Shown: piece after piece, positions 8,862-17,455 of the stretch | How positions within the stretch are numbered: the stretch's first letter is position 1 | How the letters are laid out: each line of letters starts with the position of its first letter | Assembly: GCF_015751765.1 (NCBI RefSeq) | Contig: NZ_JADOTX010000001.1 | Span: forward strand, 4,340,001-4,404,000 | Source: Micromonospora ureilytica | GTDB taxonomy: Bacteria; Actinomycetota; Actinomycetes; Mycobacteriales; Micromonosporaceae | Length of the DNA stretch: 64,000 nucleotides | Reading direction: 5' to 3' | The notes under the pieces: model-generated | The model's database searches: none | What the model was told of the DNA's origin: nothing | What the model saw: only the letters and a program-made list of their open reading frames with translations | Made by a program: the position numbers and the translations under genes

Positions 8862-10232
8862 CTACTGGTAGGAGATGTCCGAGGGCGAGTAGAGGCAGTT
8901 GACGCCGTCGGCGCCCTCGCCGATCTCGGTCGGCTCACTGCCCTTCGGCACGCCCTTGTACTTCACGCAGATCGAGGTCTCCCGGTCCGGGTCGCCGACG
9001 ATGGTGATCCGGCTGAACCGGGCGGTGTCGCCCCAGTTGGTGTTGATGCCGGCGATCGCGTCGGTGTTCTGGACGGTCACGTTGTCGATCACCACGTGCC
9101 GCTGGTACGAGGTGGAGCAGTTACCGCAGGCGCGGTAGAGCTTGCCGGCGTTCTCCACCCGGAAGTTCTTGATGTAGACGGTGCCCGAGCCGTTGTGCTG
9201 GAAGACCTTGTCACTGGCGGAGCGGGCCCCGCCGCCGTCGACGGTGTACGTGGTGCCGCCGCGGAAGGTCGCCGCGTCCTCGCCGACGTCCTCCCACCAG
9301 ACGTTGATCAGGGTGCAGTTGCCCTCGCAGTGCACGCCGTCGCCGGCCGGGGCCCCGATGATGACGTTGCGCAGGGTGGCGCCGGCGGCCAGCTCGAACA
9401 TCGGGTCCTGGCTCTCGCTCTGCCCGCCGTCACCGATGCCGTAGTAGCGCTTGAGCCCACCGTCGAACGTGCCGGAGACCGGGATCGTGGCGTCCACCTT
9501 CTGGCTGCCGGTGGGCGTCGGCCAACCAGCCGGCGGAGGTGTGGTGGTCGGCGGCGGAGTGGTCGTCGGTGGCGGAGTGGTCGTCGGTGGCGGTGTGGTC
9601 GGGGTGCCGCCGCCGGACGAGTCGACCACCACGTCGTCGAAGCCGCCGCTGGCGTACGCGGTGACCAGGCCGATCCGGCCGGCGCCGGCCAGGCTGTTGC
9701 TGCCGGACGCGATCTGGGTGCCGTTGACGAAGCCGCGGATGGTGCTGCCGCTGGTCTCGATGCGCAGGTTGTACCAGGTGCCGGCGCCGATACCGAGCGA
9801 GGCGGAACCGATGGCCGTGACGGAGCTGCCGTTGACCGCCTGGAGTTCGGCCCGGCCGGAGCCGAGCAGGGCCAGCCGGTACATCTTGGTGCTGCTGGTG
9901 GAGCGGGCGGCGAGCCCGACCAGGGCGCTGGACGAGCCGAAGCTCGTCGGCCGGACCCGGGCCTGCACGGAGTAGTTGGTCCAACTGGTCTGTCCGGCGA
10001 ACTGCCGGGCCAGCTCGCTGCCGGTGTTGGACTGGTTGAGCACGCCCGACCCGTCGACGGTCCAGGTGCCACCGGACTTGGACCAGCCGGAGGTGTTGCC
10101 GTCGGTGAAGTCGTCGCTGAAGACGGTGGCCGCGAAGGCCGAGGTCATACCGGCGGCGAGGGCGGCCACTGTCACGCCGGCACCCACCGCCAGCAGGAGT
10201 GGTCGGCGGCCGGAGAGTCGTCTTTTCTGCAC
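8862..10232 (-). CDS. Secreted pectate lyase, PL3 family, with N-terminal sugar-binding domain
   Basis: A 456-residue secreted enzyme. After an Arg-rich signal peptide (to about residue 35, ending AFAA), a concanavalin/LamG-like domain spans about residues 36-205. A linker of repeated TTTPPP units follows. The C-terminal domain of about 215 residues has the PL3 pattern: DGVHCEGNCTLINVWWEDVGEDA, then a run of beta-helix turns and NWGDTARFSRITI. PL3 lyases cleave polygalacturonate by beta-elimination with calcium. GTG 10232 was chosen for the AAGGAGG six bases upstream. A LacI-like palindrome at 10379 may control it. Together with the GH12 enzyme it points to plant-debris degradation. Confidence 0.88.
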   Translation of the reverse strand: MQKRRLSGRRPLLLAVGAGVTVAALAAGMTSAFAATVFSDDFTDGNTSGWSKSGGTWTVDGSGVLNQSNTGSELARQFAGQTSWTNYSVQARVRPTSFGSSSALVGLAARSTSSTKMYRLALLGSGRAELQAVNGSSVTAIGSASLGIGAGTWYNLRIETSGSTIRGFVNGTQIASGSNSLAGAGRIGLVTAYASGGFDDVVVDSSGGGTPTTPPPTTTPPPTTTPPPTTTPPPAGWPTPTGSQKVDATIPVSGTFDGGLKRYYGIGDGGQSESQDPMFELAAGATLRNVIIGAPAGDGVHCEGNCTLINVWWEDVGEDAATFRGGTTYTVDGGGARSASDKVFQHNGSGTVYIKNFRVENAGKLYRACGNCSTSYQRHVVIDNVTVQNTDAIAGINTNWGDTARFSRITIVGDPDRETSICVKYKGVPKGSEPTEIGEGADGVNCLYSPSDISYQ

Positions 10233-10378
10233 AGGTGTCCTCCTTGACGCATGTGGTGGTGATCCCGCGGCGGCCGTACCGAGACGTGTCGGCACGGCGT
10301 GCTGCGCTGAACGGGATCGGTGTGCGCCCCCGCCGGACGCCCGGATCCGAAGCGGGGTGAAGCGGGACCAAAACCCTG

Positions 10379-10394
10379 GGGAAAGGGCTTTCCC
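10379..10394. promoter_or_regulatory. Candidate LacI-type operator of the pectate lyase
   Basis: GGGAAAG-GG-CTTTCCC is a perfect 7-bp inverted repeat with a two-base spacer. It lies about 150 bases upstream of the pectate lyase start in a 257-base gap without genes. The symmetry and spacing fit a LacI-family sugar regulator site, but it is not the CebR sequence. Confidence 0.45.
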
Positions 10395-10489
10395 GATACT
10401 TCGAGGCTAGGACTGCGCAACCATAAACGTCAATGCCTGGCGTTTGCAGGTCTGTTGCAGGATTCCGGCCGGGACGGAACGCCGACCGA

Positions 10490-12289
10490 TCAGTAGCTGT
10501 CCGGCTCGGTGATCCGCCAGGCCGCGTTGATCAACCCGATGTGTGAGAGCGCCTGCGGCGTGTTGCCGAGTTGCATCCCGGTGGTCAGGTCGATCTGCTC
10601 GCTGAACAGCCCCACGTCGTTGGAGTACCCGACGACCCGCTCGAAGAGCGCCTCGGCCCGCTGCTGCTCACCCGTCATCACCAGGCACTCCACCAACCAG
10701 AACGAGCACAGCAGGAAGCCGGCCGGGTCGGTCGTCCAGCGCCGCAGCAGGCCGTCCTCGGTGCCCAACTCGCGCTCGACCATCGCGATGGTCGAGCGCA
10801 TCCGCGGGTCGGTGGCCGGCAGGAAGTGCGTGACCGGCAGGGCCAGCACCGAGGCGTCCAGCTCCGCCGATCCGAACGCGCCGGTGAACGCCCCGATCCG
10901 GTCGTTCCACCCCTCCCGCAGCACTGTGTCGCGGATCTCGTCACGCACCCGGGCCCAGCGGCCCGGGTCGGCCCGATCGCCGAGCCGGTCGGCGAGCCCC
11001 ACCGCCCGGTCCATCGTCAGCCAGCAGGACACCTTGGACGAGACGTAGTGGCGCTCCTCGTCGCGGGTCTCCCAGATGCCCCGGTCCGGCAGCTGCCACG
11101 TCGCGGCCACCTGCTCGGTCAGCCCGAGAACCATCTCCCGCAACTCGTCCTCGAACCTCACGCCGAGGTAGTCGCGCAGCCGCCACACCGCCGACATCAC
11201 CTCACCCGGCACATCGAGCTGCCGCTGCCGCCACGCGTCGTTGCCGACCCGCACGGGTCGGCTGTCGCGGTAGCCGCGCAGGTGGTTGCAGTGGTGCTCG
11301 GAGATGTCCCGCTCGCCCTCCACCCCGAAGAGCACCGGGACCGGCTCATCGCCGAACCGGCCGATCGAGCGGGTCGCCCAGGCGAACAGCCGGGACGTCT
11401 CGTCGGGGCAGGCCGCCACCCAGAGCGCCCGCATCGTCAACGAGAAGTCCCGCAGCCAGGAGTACCGGTAGTCGTAGTTCCGGTCGCCGCCGATCTGCTC
11501 CGGCAGCGAGGACGTCAGCGCGGCGGCGACCGCGCCACTGCGGGCGTACGTGAGGCCGGTCAGGACCGTCGCGCTGTGCTTGACGAGTTCGGGGTAGCGG
11601 CCGGAGTACCCGTGCGTCTCCCGGAACGCCTGCCACGCCTCCGTGGTCTCGGCGAGGGTGGTCAGCGGGTCCACCCGGGCCGGCGGCTCGCCGTACGCCT
11701 CGCCGAACGCGAGGTCCATCCCGATCACCTGACCGGCGGAGACCTCGAACTCGTGAGTCACCCGGTCCCTGCCCGCCCGCAGGTGCAGACCCCCGGCGCG
11801 CAACATCAGCACCACCGGGCCGGCGCCGGCCAGCACCCCGCCGTCCGCCTGCTCATGCAGGTATGGCGTGAGCAGGCCGTACTCCGGGCGGGGCGCGAAG
11901 TCCAGCGCCATCCGGACCCGCCCGGACAGCCCTTCGACCACCCGGATCAGCACGGCGGGCGAGTTCTTGCCCAACTCGTGAGCGCGGGCGCCGACCTCCG
12001 CGGCCAGCGCGTCGGTGACCGCCACGCTGCCGTGCGGCGTGTGGTGCACCGTCCGCAGCACCAGCGTGTCCGGCAGGTACGCGCGCTCCACCCGGTAACC
12101 CGGGCCGCCGACCCCTACCGGCGCGAGCCGAAAGTGGCCGGCTCCCGGGTCGAGCAACCGCGCGAACACGGACGCCCCGTCGAACCGGTGCGGGCACCAC
12201 CAGTCGATCGAGCCGTCCTTGCCGACCAGGGCACCCGAACGAGAGTCCGAGAGGAACCCGTAGTCGGAGATCTGCGGCTGCTGCTCCAC
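10490..12289 (-). CDS. Glycoside hydrolase family 15 protein (glucoamylase/trehalase type)
   Basis: A 599-residue cytosolic protein without a signal peptide. Residues 1-210 form the N-terminal beta-sandwich, opening ISDYGFLSDSRSGALVGKDGSIDWWC, the hallmark of actinobacterial GH15. The (alpha/alpha)6 catalytic barrel follows, with the conserved block RNYDYRYSWLRDFSLT near residue 300. The acid/base region is DRGIWETRDE. The C-terminal signature LFSEQIDLTTGMQLGNTPQALSHIG also fits. GH15 enzymes release glucose from alpha-glucans or split trehalose, as some actinobacterial members do; the substrate cannot be told here. The start is GTG 12289, before VEQQPQISDYG. A small cupin gene ends 44 bases upstream on the same strand, so they may be co-transcribed. 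Confidence 0.92.
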   Translation of the reverse strand: MEQQPQISDYGFLSDSRSGALVGKDGSIDWWCPHRFDGASVFARLLDPGAGHFRLAPVGVGGPGYRVERAYLPDTLVLRTVHHTPHGSVAVTDALAAEVGARAHELGKNSPAVLIRVVEGLSGRVRMALDFAPRPEYGLLTPYLHEQADGGVLAGAGPVVLMLRAGGLHLRAGRDRVTHEFEVSAGQVIGMDLAFGEAYGEPPARVDPLTTLAETTEAWQAFRETHGYSGRYPELVKHSATVLTGLTYARSGAVAAALTSSLPEQIGGDRNYDYRYSWLRDFSLTMRALWVAACPDETSRLFAWATRSIGRFGDEPVPVLFGVEGERDISEHHCNHLRGYRDSRPVRVGNDAWRQRQLDVPGEVMSAVWRLRDYLGVRFEDELREMVLGLTEQVAATWQLPDRGIWETRDEERHYVSSKVSCWLTMDRAVGLADRLGDRADPGRWARVRDEIRDTVLREGWNDRIGAFTGAFGSAELDASVLALPVTHFLPATDPRMRSTIAMVERELGTEDGLLRRWTTDPAGFLLCSFWLVECLVMTGEQQRAEALFERVVGYSNDVGLFSEQIDLTTGMQLGNTPQALSHIGLINAAWRITEPDSY

Positions 12290-12332
12290 CCGCCGGGGGT
12301 ACCCGCATCGGCCCCAATCAGGCCGGAGGCGA

Positions 12333-12737
12333 TCACTCGGTCGGTGGCTCGTCCTCGCCCGCCGCCTCGGCCGCGTCGGCCTCTTCCTTGGTCTTGTGCA
12401 CGGCCTTGTCGGCGTGCTCCGGTGGCCCGTAGACCGTGTACAGCACCAGCGGGTTGGGGCCGGTGTTGACGAAGTTGTGCTTGGTGCCGGCCGGCACCAC
12501 GACCAGGTCGCCCGCGACGACCTTCCGCTTGGCGCCGGCAACTCGGGCCTCGCCGACGCCGCTGACGAAGGTCAGGATCTGGTCGATGTCCTCGTGCACC
12601 TCCTCGCCGATCTCCCCATCGGCGGGGATGGTCATGATGACCAGCTGGGTGTGCTCACCGGTCCACAGCACCCGCCGGAAATCCGGGCTCTTCTCGGCGA
12701 CAGTCGCGATAGTGAAATGCTCCATGTCCACGCTCAT
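12333..12737 (-). CDS. Cupin domain protein
   Basis: A 134-residue single-domain cupin. The conserved beta-barrel motifs are HEDIDQILTFVSGVGEA (motif 1; no canonical HxH) and GDLVVVPAGTKHNFVNTG (motif 2, with its His). The C-terminus is a charged Glu/Ala tail. Related small cupins bind a metal and act as sugar isomerases or unknown enzymes; no activity is assigned. ATG 12737 (MSVDMEHF) and ATG 12725 are both possible. It probably shares a transcript with the GH15 gene. The 231 bases upstream, to the sulfotransferase, show no gene. Confidence 0.85.
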   Translation of the reverse strand: MSVDMEHFTIATVAEKSPDFRRVLWTGEHTQLVIMTIPADGEIGEEVHEDIDQILTFVSGVGEARVAGAKRKVVAGDLVVVPAGTKHNFVNTGPNPLVLYTVYGPPEHADKAVHKTKEEADAAEAAGEDEPPTE

Positions 12738-12968
12738 ACCCCGTTGGGCGGCGTGCCACGCCGGGACTCGCGGATGGTGGAATTCCCCACGGTCAGCGGG
12801 TTTGGATCCGCGCGGACCGGGGATCGAGAAGCGGACCGGCACGAACGGCCGGTCGAGCCAGGTCCCTGCCGGCGTACCGCCGAACGGCTGCGATGGTGGG
12901 AGACGGCCAGAGCGCGGCGACGTTCCAATCACGGAGCGGCGCCGCGCGCTCTTGTGTGCCTGGCGGAC

Positions 12969-13847
12969 CTAGCGGTGCAGCCAGGTGAGCAGGTCGGGCG
13001 GGGCCAGCGTCGCCGCCCTCGCCTCATACCGGGCCCGCGCGGCGTCGTCCAGCAGGTCGCGGCCCTGCCCCGAGCCTCCCCGGCGAAAGAATGCCTGCCG
13101 GTCACGCAGCACCCCGAGCGTGTCCGGTGCGAGCCGGTCGGCGCGCTCCCGCATCCGACCGAAGGTGGCGGCCTCCACCAACTCCGGCGCCGGGCTCGGG
13201 AGTTTCCACAGGTCGGCGAGCCGGCGCATCTCACCGCCCAGATCGGCCAGCAGGTCGTCGTAGTGCACCAACTCGACGTTCGGCTCGTGCCGGCGGGCCC
13301 ACGCGTCGCTCAGGTGCAGCAGCACCCCGGGCAGCGAATCCAGCTCGGCGCGGGGATCCACCTCCTGGTCGACCCAGCTCGGCAACCAATCCCGCACCGC
13401 GGGCCGCTCTCGGGGTGGACCGGTCGGGGCGGGTTGGCCGGTCAGCTCGGCGATGCGTTCCCGGTCCAGGTTGGCGCTCTGGTGATAGAGGGAGACCGCC
13501 ATGTCCAACGGGTGCCGGGCCACCACCACGTAGTGCACCCGGGGGTGGAGCGGCACGCCGTCCAGCGGTGTGTGCGTCTTGATGAACCGCCGGTGCGGCT
13601 GGGCGGCCAGCCGGTCGTACACAGTGCCCTGCGGCTCACCCAGCCAGTCCAGCCACGGCGACAGGACGGTCAGCGGCGCCGGCAGCTCCGGGGTGCCCAG
13701 CACCAGGAGCGCACAGATCATCTGCATCCAGGTGGTGCCACTCTTGGACCGGGTGCTGATCACGATGTCGCCGTCGCGGAACGGGAAATCGGTCCACCGC
13801 GCGCTGTCCTCTTCGTCGGACCGGTAACTGTGGCGTGGCGTGAGCAT
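12969..13847 (-). CDS. Sulfotransferase family protein
   Basis: A 292-residue cytosolic enzyme of the Sulfotransfer_1 fold. It moves a sulfo group from PAPS to an acceptor hydroxyl or amine. The 5'-phosphosulfate loop TRSKSGTTWMQ is near residue 33. The 3'-phosphate motif, VVVARHPLDMAVSLYHQ, is near residue 110 with its Arg and Ser. The C-terminal block RQAFFRRGGSGQGRD corresponds to the RKGxxGDWK region. Homologues include steroid and aryl sulfotransferases; here the acceptor is unknown. The transcript looks leaderless: TACGAT lies six bases before ATG 13847. It is divergent from the beta-family gene. Confidence 0.9.
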   Translation of the reverse strand: MLTPRHSYRSDEEDSARWTDFPFRDGDIVISTRSKSGTTWMQMICALLVLGTPELPAPLTVLSPWLDWLGEPQGTVYDRLAAQPHRRFIKTHTPLDGVPLHPRVHYVVVARHPLDMAVSLYHQSANLDRERIAELTGQPAPTGPPRERPAVRDWLPSWVDQEVDPRAELDSLPGVLLHLSDAWARRHEPNVELVHYDDLLADLGGEMRRLADLWKLPSPAPELVEAATFGRMRERADRLAPDTLGVLRDRQAFFRRGGSGQGRDLLDDAARARYEARAATLAPPDLLTWLHR

Positions 13848-13853
13848 CGGGGG

Positions 13854-13859
13854 ATCGTA
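13854..13859 (-). promoter_or_regulatory. -10 box, leaderless sulfotransferase transcript
   Basis: TACGAT on the minus strand, six bases before ATG 13847. Confidence 0.55.
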
Positions 13860-13927
13860 GTCGTCGAACCGACAGCGCAGCAGCCGAATTCGGGCTTACA
13901 TTCCTGGGGCATACGCGTACGTCTGGC

Positions 13928-13933
13928 TAGATT
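13928..13933 (+). promoter_or_regulatory. -10 box, leaderless beta-family gene transcript
   Basis: TAGATT, five bases before ATG 13939. Confidence 0.5.
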
Positions 13934-13938
13934 GAAGT

Positions 13939-15006
13939 ATGGTGCCCGCCCACGGGGGCCGGGCGGCGGCACCGGTCTACCGCCCCATCCTCGCCAACCG
14001 ACGGGGCGAGCTTGAGGCCCTGATCCACCTCGATCCCGCGTACGCCGCGCTTGTCGCCCCGATCCTGGAGGTCGGGGCGATCGATCGGTCCACGATGGAT
14101 GCCATTCGCCGACTGCCCGCCGGGCTGCTGCCCGCCATCGACGTCAGCGCGCTGCCCGACATCCCCGAGGCGGAGCTGACCCGCTGGGGCGTACCTGTGG
14201 TGCCGGTTATCGGGCTCACGGAGAGCGACCACCGGCTGGTCGCGCACGGCGCGGCGGCGCGGGCGTACGGCCGGCGCGCGCTCATCCGGCTGCGGGCCGG
14301 CCAGGACCGGGCCGGGCCGGACGCGAGCACCACAGCCGTGGAACGGATCTGGCGGTTCACCGACCTCGCTCCCGAGGAGTGCGACCTGCTGGTGGACGCG
14401 GGGGACGTGTGCTGCCCGGCGGACGTGCGGACCGCCGAGCCGCGGGTACGCCACCTGCTGGACTGGGCGCGCCGACACGCCTGGCGATCGGTGACGGTCG
14501 CGGCGGGCGGCATGCCACCGACGCTGTCCCGGTTGCCCACCGACGAGCCGGTCCAGCTGGACCGTTGGGACTGGCAGCTGTGGCGACGACTGGCCGACGC
14601 CGGGGTCGACTACGGCGACTACGGCGTCCACCCGGCAGCGCCGGGCACCGGCGACCCCGGAGACCGGTTGCCGACCGTGCGATACACCGACGACGGCAGT
14701 TGGTGGGTCTACCGCTGGGCGCGACGCGGCGGCCGGGGCGACGACCGGTTCGCGGACCTGTGTCGCACGCTGGTGTCGGCGTCCCACTGGCCAACGACCG
14801 GGGCGGCCTTCTCCTGGGGTGACCATGAGCTGCTGCGCCGGGCTCGCCGGGGCGCCGGCGCCGGCTCGACCGCCAACTGGGCGGCGTGGAGCACCTCGCA
14901 CCACCTGGCCCATGTGCTCACCACGCTGTTGCATCCGGCCGGCGATGGCACGCCGCGGTGGCACCCCGGGCAGGGTCCACCGCAGCGGGGGCGACCGCTG
15001 CGGTGA
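13939..15006 (+). CDS. Beta family protein (T4 beta-like), function unknown
   Basis: A 355-residue soluble protein. It opens YRPILANRRGELEALIHL..., followed by APILEVG, a pattern I associate with the family named after phage T4 'beta protein' (Pfam Beta_protein). It has TIM-barrel-like alternation of short hydrophobic strands (GLLPAIDV, VPVVPVIGL, RALIRLRAG, CDLLVDAGDV, SVTVAAGGMP). Near the end it has the family-typical HELLRRA and NWAAWSTSHHLAHVL blocks. No enzymatic activity is known to me. Homologues in bacteria occur sporadically and often in accessory regions. ATG 13939 fits the leaderless promoter. Confidence 0.65.
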   Translation: MVPAHGGRAAAPVYRPILANRRGELEALIHLDPAYAALVAPILEVGAIDRSTMDAIRRLPAGLLPAIDVSALPDIPEAELTRWGVPVVPVIGLTESDHRLVAHGAAARAYGRRALIRLRAGQDRAGPDASTTAVERIWRFTDLAPEECDLLVDAGDVCCPADVRTAEPRVRHLLDWARRHAWRSVTVAAGGMPPTLSRLPTDEPVQLDRWDWQLWRRLADAGVDYGDYGVHPAAPGTGDPGDRLPTVRYTDDGSWWVYRWARRGGRGDDRFADLCRTLVSASHWPTTGAAFSWGDHELLRRARRGAGAGSTANWAAWSTSHHLAHVLTTLLHPAGDGTPRWHPGQGPPQRGRPLR

Positions 15007-15015
15007 GGGCGGGGT

Positions 15016-15297
15016 CTACGGCTTCTCGGTGAAGCCGAACTGGATGATGCCCTCGTCGTCGACCGTGGCGTCCACCGACGCGTCACCGAGCAGTTCGGCG
15101 GCGTCCTCGTCCAGGAAGATCCGGGCGCCCTGGTTGTCGACCACGCGATCGCCCTGCGCCGGCTCGGGGACCAACTCGACGGTGAGCGAGCCGGCGTCGG
15201 TGTCGGCGGCGATACGCACTCCGCCGTCCTGGGCGACGTCCTGTTGGTTGGCGAGGTCACGAATGACGAGCACGGCGTTATCGGTCATGGTGAGCAT
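15016..15297 (-). CDS. HesB-like Fe-S assembly family protein lacking cysteines
   Basis: A 93-residue protein with the overall HesB/IscA layout: N-terminal MLTMTDNAVLVIRDL, central GGVRIAADTDAGSLTVELV and RIFLDEDAAELLGDASVDA, and a C-terminal FGFTEKP. True IscA/ErpA proteins hold three conserved cysteines for the Fe-S cluster. This one has none, so it cannot bind a cluster in the known way. It belongs to an actinobacterial group often annotated as HesB; the role is unknown. ATG 15297 has GAGGAG about nine bases upstream. It ends ten bases from the convergent beta-family gene. The 192 bases upstream, to the monooxygenase gene, show no gene. Confidence 0.75.
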   Translation of the reverse strand: MLTMTDNAVLVIRDLANQQDVAQDGGVRIAADTDAGSLTVELVPEPAQGDRVVDNQGARIFLDEDAAELLGDASVDATVDDEGIIQFGFTEKP

Positions 15298-15489
15298 TGA
15301 TGGAACTCCTCGTGGATTCTCGGCTCGCGGTCGGATACCGCACGGACCGGACAGTCGGCCCGCGTACGAGCACACGCGGGAGGCGACAGAGGGGCGAACG
15401 GTCGTCGCCGTCGCATCGGATCGGGGCAGCTGACGGCCCCGTCACTCCCACCGTGCCCGCTGGCCGACCATCCGTCAAATAGAGCCAGG

Positions 15490-16563
15490 TCAGTGGAGAA
15501 CGGCGGCCGGGGCCAGCCAGGCGCGAATCTCGTTGACCGCCGCGCGGCCGGCCCGGTTGGCCCCGATCGTGCTGGCCGAGGGGCCATACCCGACCAGGTG
15601 AACCCGCGCGTCGGCGACCACCCGGGTGCCGTCCATCGTGATACCGCCGCCCGGCGCGCGCAGGCCCAGCGGGGCGAGATGGTCGATGGCCGCCCGGAAG
15701 CCGGTGCACCAGAGGATCACGTCCGCCGGCACGAACCGCCCGTCCGACCAGGCCACCCCGTCGGGTGTGATCCGGTCGAACACGGGTAGCCGGTCGAGGA
15801 CGCCGCGCTCGCGCAGTCGGCGTACCTCCGGGGTGACCGGCAGCCCGGTCACGCCCACCACGCTGCCCGGCGGTCGGCCGGCCCGGACCGCCTCGTCCAC
15901 CCGGGCGACCGCGGCACGGCCCAGTTCCGGGCCGAACTCGTCGTCGTTGAACGCCGGTGGTCGGCGGGTCACCCAGGTGGTGGCCGCCGCGACTGTGGAA
16001 ACCTCGCCGAGCAGTTGCACGGCCGAGGTGCCACCACCGACCACCACCACGCGAAGACCAGTGAACTCGGCCGGCCCCCGATAGTCCGCGGTGTGCAGCT
16101 GCCGTCCCCGAAACGTCGACCGGCCCGGGTAGTGCGGCCAGAACGGGCGCGTCCAGGTGCCTGTGGCGTTGATCAGAGCCCGGGCGGTCCACGTGCCCCG
16201 GTCGGTGTGCACATCCAGCCGTCCGTCGGGGCGGGAACGCACCGCCCGGACCCGCACCGGCCGCCGTACCGGCAGGTCGAAGGCCCTTTCGTACGCGGCG
16301 AAGTAGGCGCTGACCTGCTCGGATGCCGGGCGTTGCGGCTCGGCGGGCGGGAGCGGCAGCCCGGGCAGGTCGTGGAAGCCGTGCACCCGGTCGAAGACAA
16401 GCGTCGGCCAGCGGTGCTGCCAGGCGCCGCCGGGCCCGTTGTCGGCGTCGAGGATGACGAAGCCGCTGCCGGGCGCGAAGCCGGTGCGGTGCAGGTGATA
16501 GCCGACGCTCAGGCCGGCCTGCCCGGCGCCGACCACGACGACGTCCGCGGAGTGGGTGTCCAC
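15490..16563 (-). CDS. NAD(P)/FAD-dependent monooxygenase-like flavoprotein
   Basis: A 357-residue two-dinucleotide-binding flavoprotein. The FAD motif is VVVVGAGQAGLSVGYHL at about residue 8. GPGGAWQHRWP follows, as in class B monooxygenases. The NADPH motif VVVVGGGTSAVQLL is near residue 170 and ATGTW near residue 135. The C-terminal ILWCTGFR and VHLVGYGPSASTIGANRAG are typical of the FMO/YpaA-like group. The BVMO fingerprint FxGxxxHTxxY is approximated by STFRGRQLHTADY. Expected action is oxygenation of S, N or carbonyl groups with NADPH and O2; the substrate is unknown. GTG 16563 (MDTHSADVV) is preferred. GTG 16659 would overlap the aquaporin promoter. Confidence 0.85.
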   Translation of the reverse strand: MDTHSADVVVVGAGQAGLSVGYHLHRTGFAPGSGFVILDADNGPGGAWQHRWPTLVFDRVHGFHDLPGLPLPPAEPQRPASEQVSAYFAAYERAFDLPVRRPVRVRAVRSRPDGRLDVHTDRGTWTARALINATGTWTRPFWPHYPGRSTFRGRQLHTADYRGPAEFTGLRVVVVGGGTSAVQLLGEVSTVAAATTWVTRRPPAFNDDEFGPELGRAAVARVDEAVRAGRPPGSVVGVTGLPVTPEVRRLRERGVLDRLPVFDRITPDGVAWSDGRFVPADVILWCTGFRAAIDHLAPLGLRAPGGGITMDGTRVVADARVHLVGYGPSASTIGANRAGRAAVNEIRAWLAPAAVLH

Positions 16564-16660
16564 GTCGGCTACAACGCCACGAACGTCGCAGCTGTGCCCG
16601 TCCCCGACCGTCGCGCCGATCACAGACGGCCATTCCAGCTTCGACCACCTGACCTGCACT

Positions 16661-16666
16661 TACGCT
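16661..16666 (+). promoter_or_regulatory. -10 box, leaderless aquaporin transcript
   Basis: TACGCT, six bases before ATG 16673. Confidence 0.55.
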
Positions 16667-16672
16667 GAGTCA

Positions 16673-17389
16673 ATGAGCGACTTCCGTCGGTACGCGGCCG
16701 AATTCCTCGGCACCCTGCTGCTGGTGTTCTTCGGAGTGGGCAGCGCGGTCGCCGCGCGGGTCCAGGGCGGCGTGGTGGTGGTGGCGCTGGCCTTCGGGTT
16801 CGTGATGGTGGCCCTCGTCTACACGATCGGCCCGCTCTCCGGCAGCCACGTCAACCCGGCGGTGACGCTCGGTGTGCTGCTCTCCGGGAAGATCTCGGTC
16901 CTCGGTGCGGTGGCGTACTGGGTCGCGCAGTTCGTCGGCGCGACAGTTGCGGGCTTCATACTCTGGGCGCTCACCCGATGGGGTGACGTCGCGGACCAGA
17001 CCGGGGCCCTGGGCACGAACGGCTACGGCGCGCACATCAACCGGGGCGGCGCCGCCGTGCTGGAAGTCGTGCTGACCTTCCTCTTCGTGCTGGTCGTGCT
17101 GGTGGTGACCAGCCGGAGCGAGAATCCGGGCACCGCCGGGTTGGCCATCGGGTTGGCCCTCGCCGCGACCCAACTGGTGGGCGTGACGCTGACCGGCGCG
17201 GCGGTCAACCCGGCCCGCGCGTTCGGTCCGGCGGTCTTCGAGGGCGGTGTGGCCCTGCGGCAGCTGTGGGTGTTCATCGTCTTCCCGTTGCTCGGCGGGG
17301 CGCTCGCCGCGCTTGTCGCACCGATGGTCATGGGGGCGCAGCGGCACTACTGGGGTGGTCACGAGAAGTCGGTCGGCGGGCCGAAATAG
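16673..17389 (+). CDS. aqpZ: MIP family channel (aquaporin)
   Basis: A 238-residue membrane channel with six transmembrane helices and two half-helices. Both NPA boxes are present: SGSHVNPAVT near residue 63 and GAAVNPARAFGP near residue 180. The Arg after the second NPA and the AFGP continuation point to a water channel (AqpZ type) rather than a glycerol facilitator, which would read NPARDxGP. It sits in the cytoplasmic membrane and passes water. It is divergent from the flavoprotein monooxygenase. A hairpin terminator follows. Confidence 0.9.
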   Translation: MSDFRRYAAEFLGTLLLVFFGVGSAVAARVQGGVVVVALAFGFVMVALVYTIGPLSGSHVNPAVTLGVLLSGKISVLGAVAYWVAQFVGATVAGFILWALTRWGDVADQTGALGTNGYGAHINRGGAAVLEVVLTFLFVLVVLVVTSRSENPGTAGLAIGLALAATQLVGVTLTGAAVNPARAFGPAVFEGGVALRQLWVFIVFPLLGGALAALVAPMVMGAQRHYWGGHEKSVGGPK

Positions 17390-17406
17390 CCCAGACGGCA
17401 ATATCT

Positions 17407-17432
17407 TTCGCCCGAGGGGCTTCTCGGGCGAA
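17407..17432 (+). terminator. Terminator after the aquaporin gene
   Basis: A perfect 10-bp stem, TTCGCCCGAG and its complement, with a six-base loop and AT-rich flanks (ATATC and ATATCT). Confidence 0.8.
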
Positions 17433-17455
17433 TATCTCCGTGGCAGCATCAGCGG

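Noticed and set aside
9540..9600. Short regular repeats resembling a small repeat array
   Set aside because: They encode the TTTPPP linker of the pectate lyase in frame. There are no spacers, so this is not a CRISPR array.
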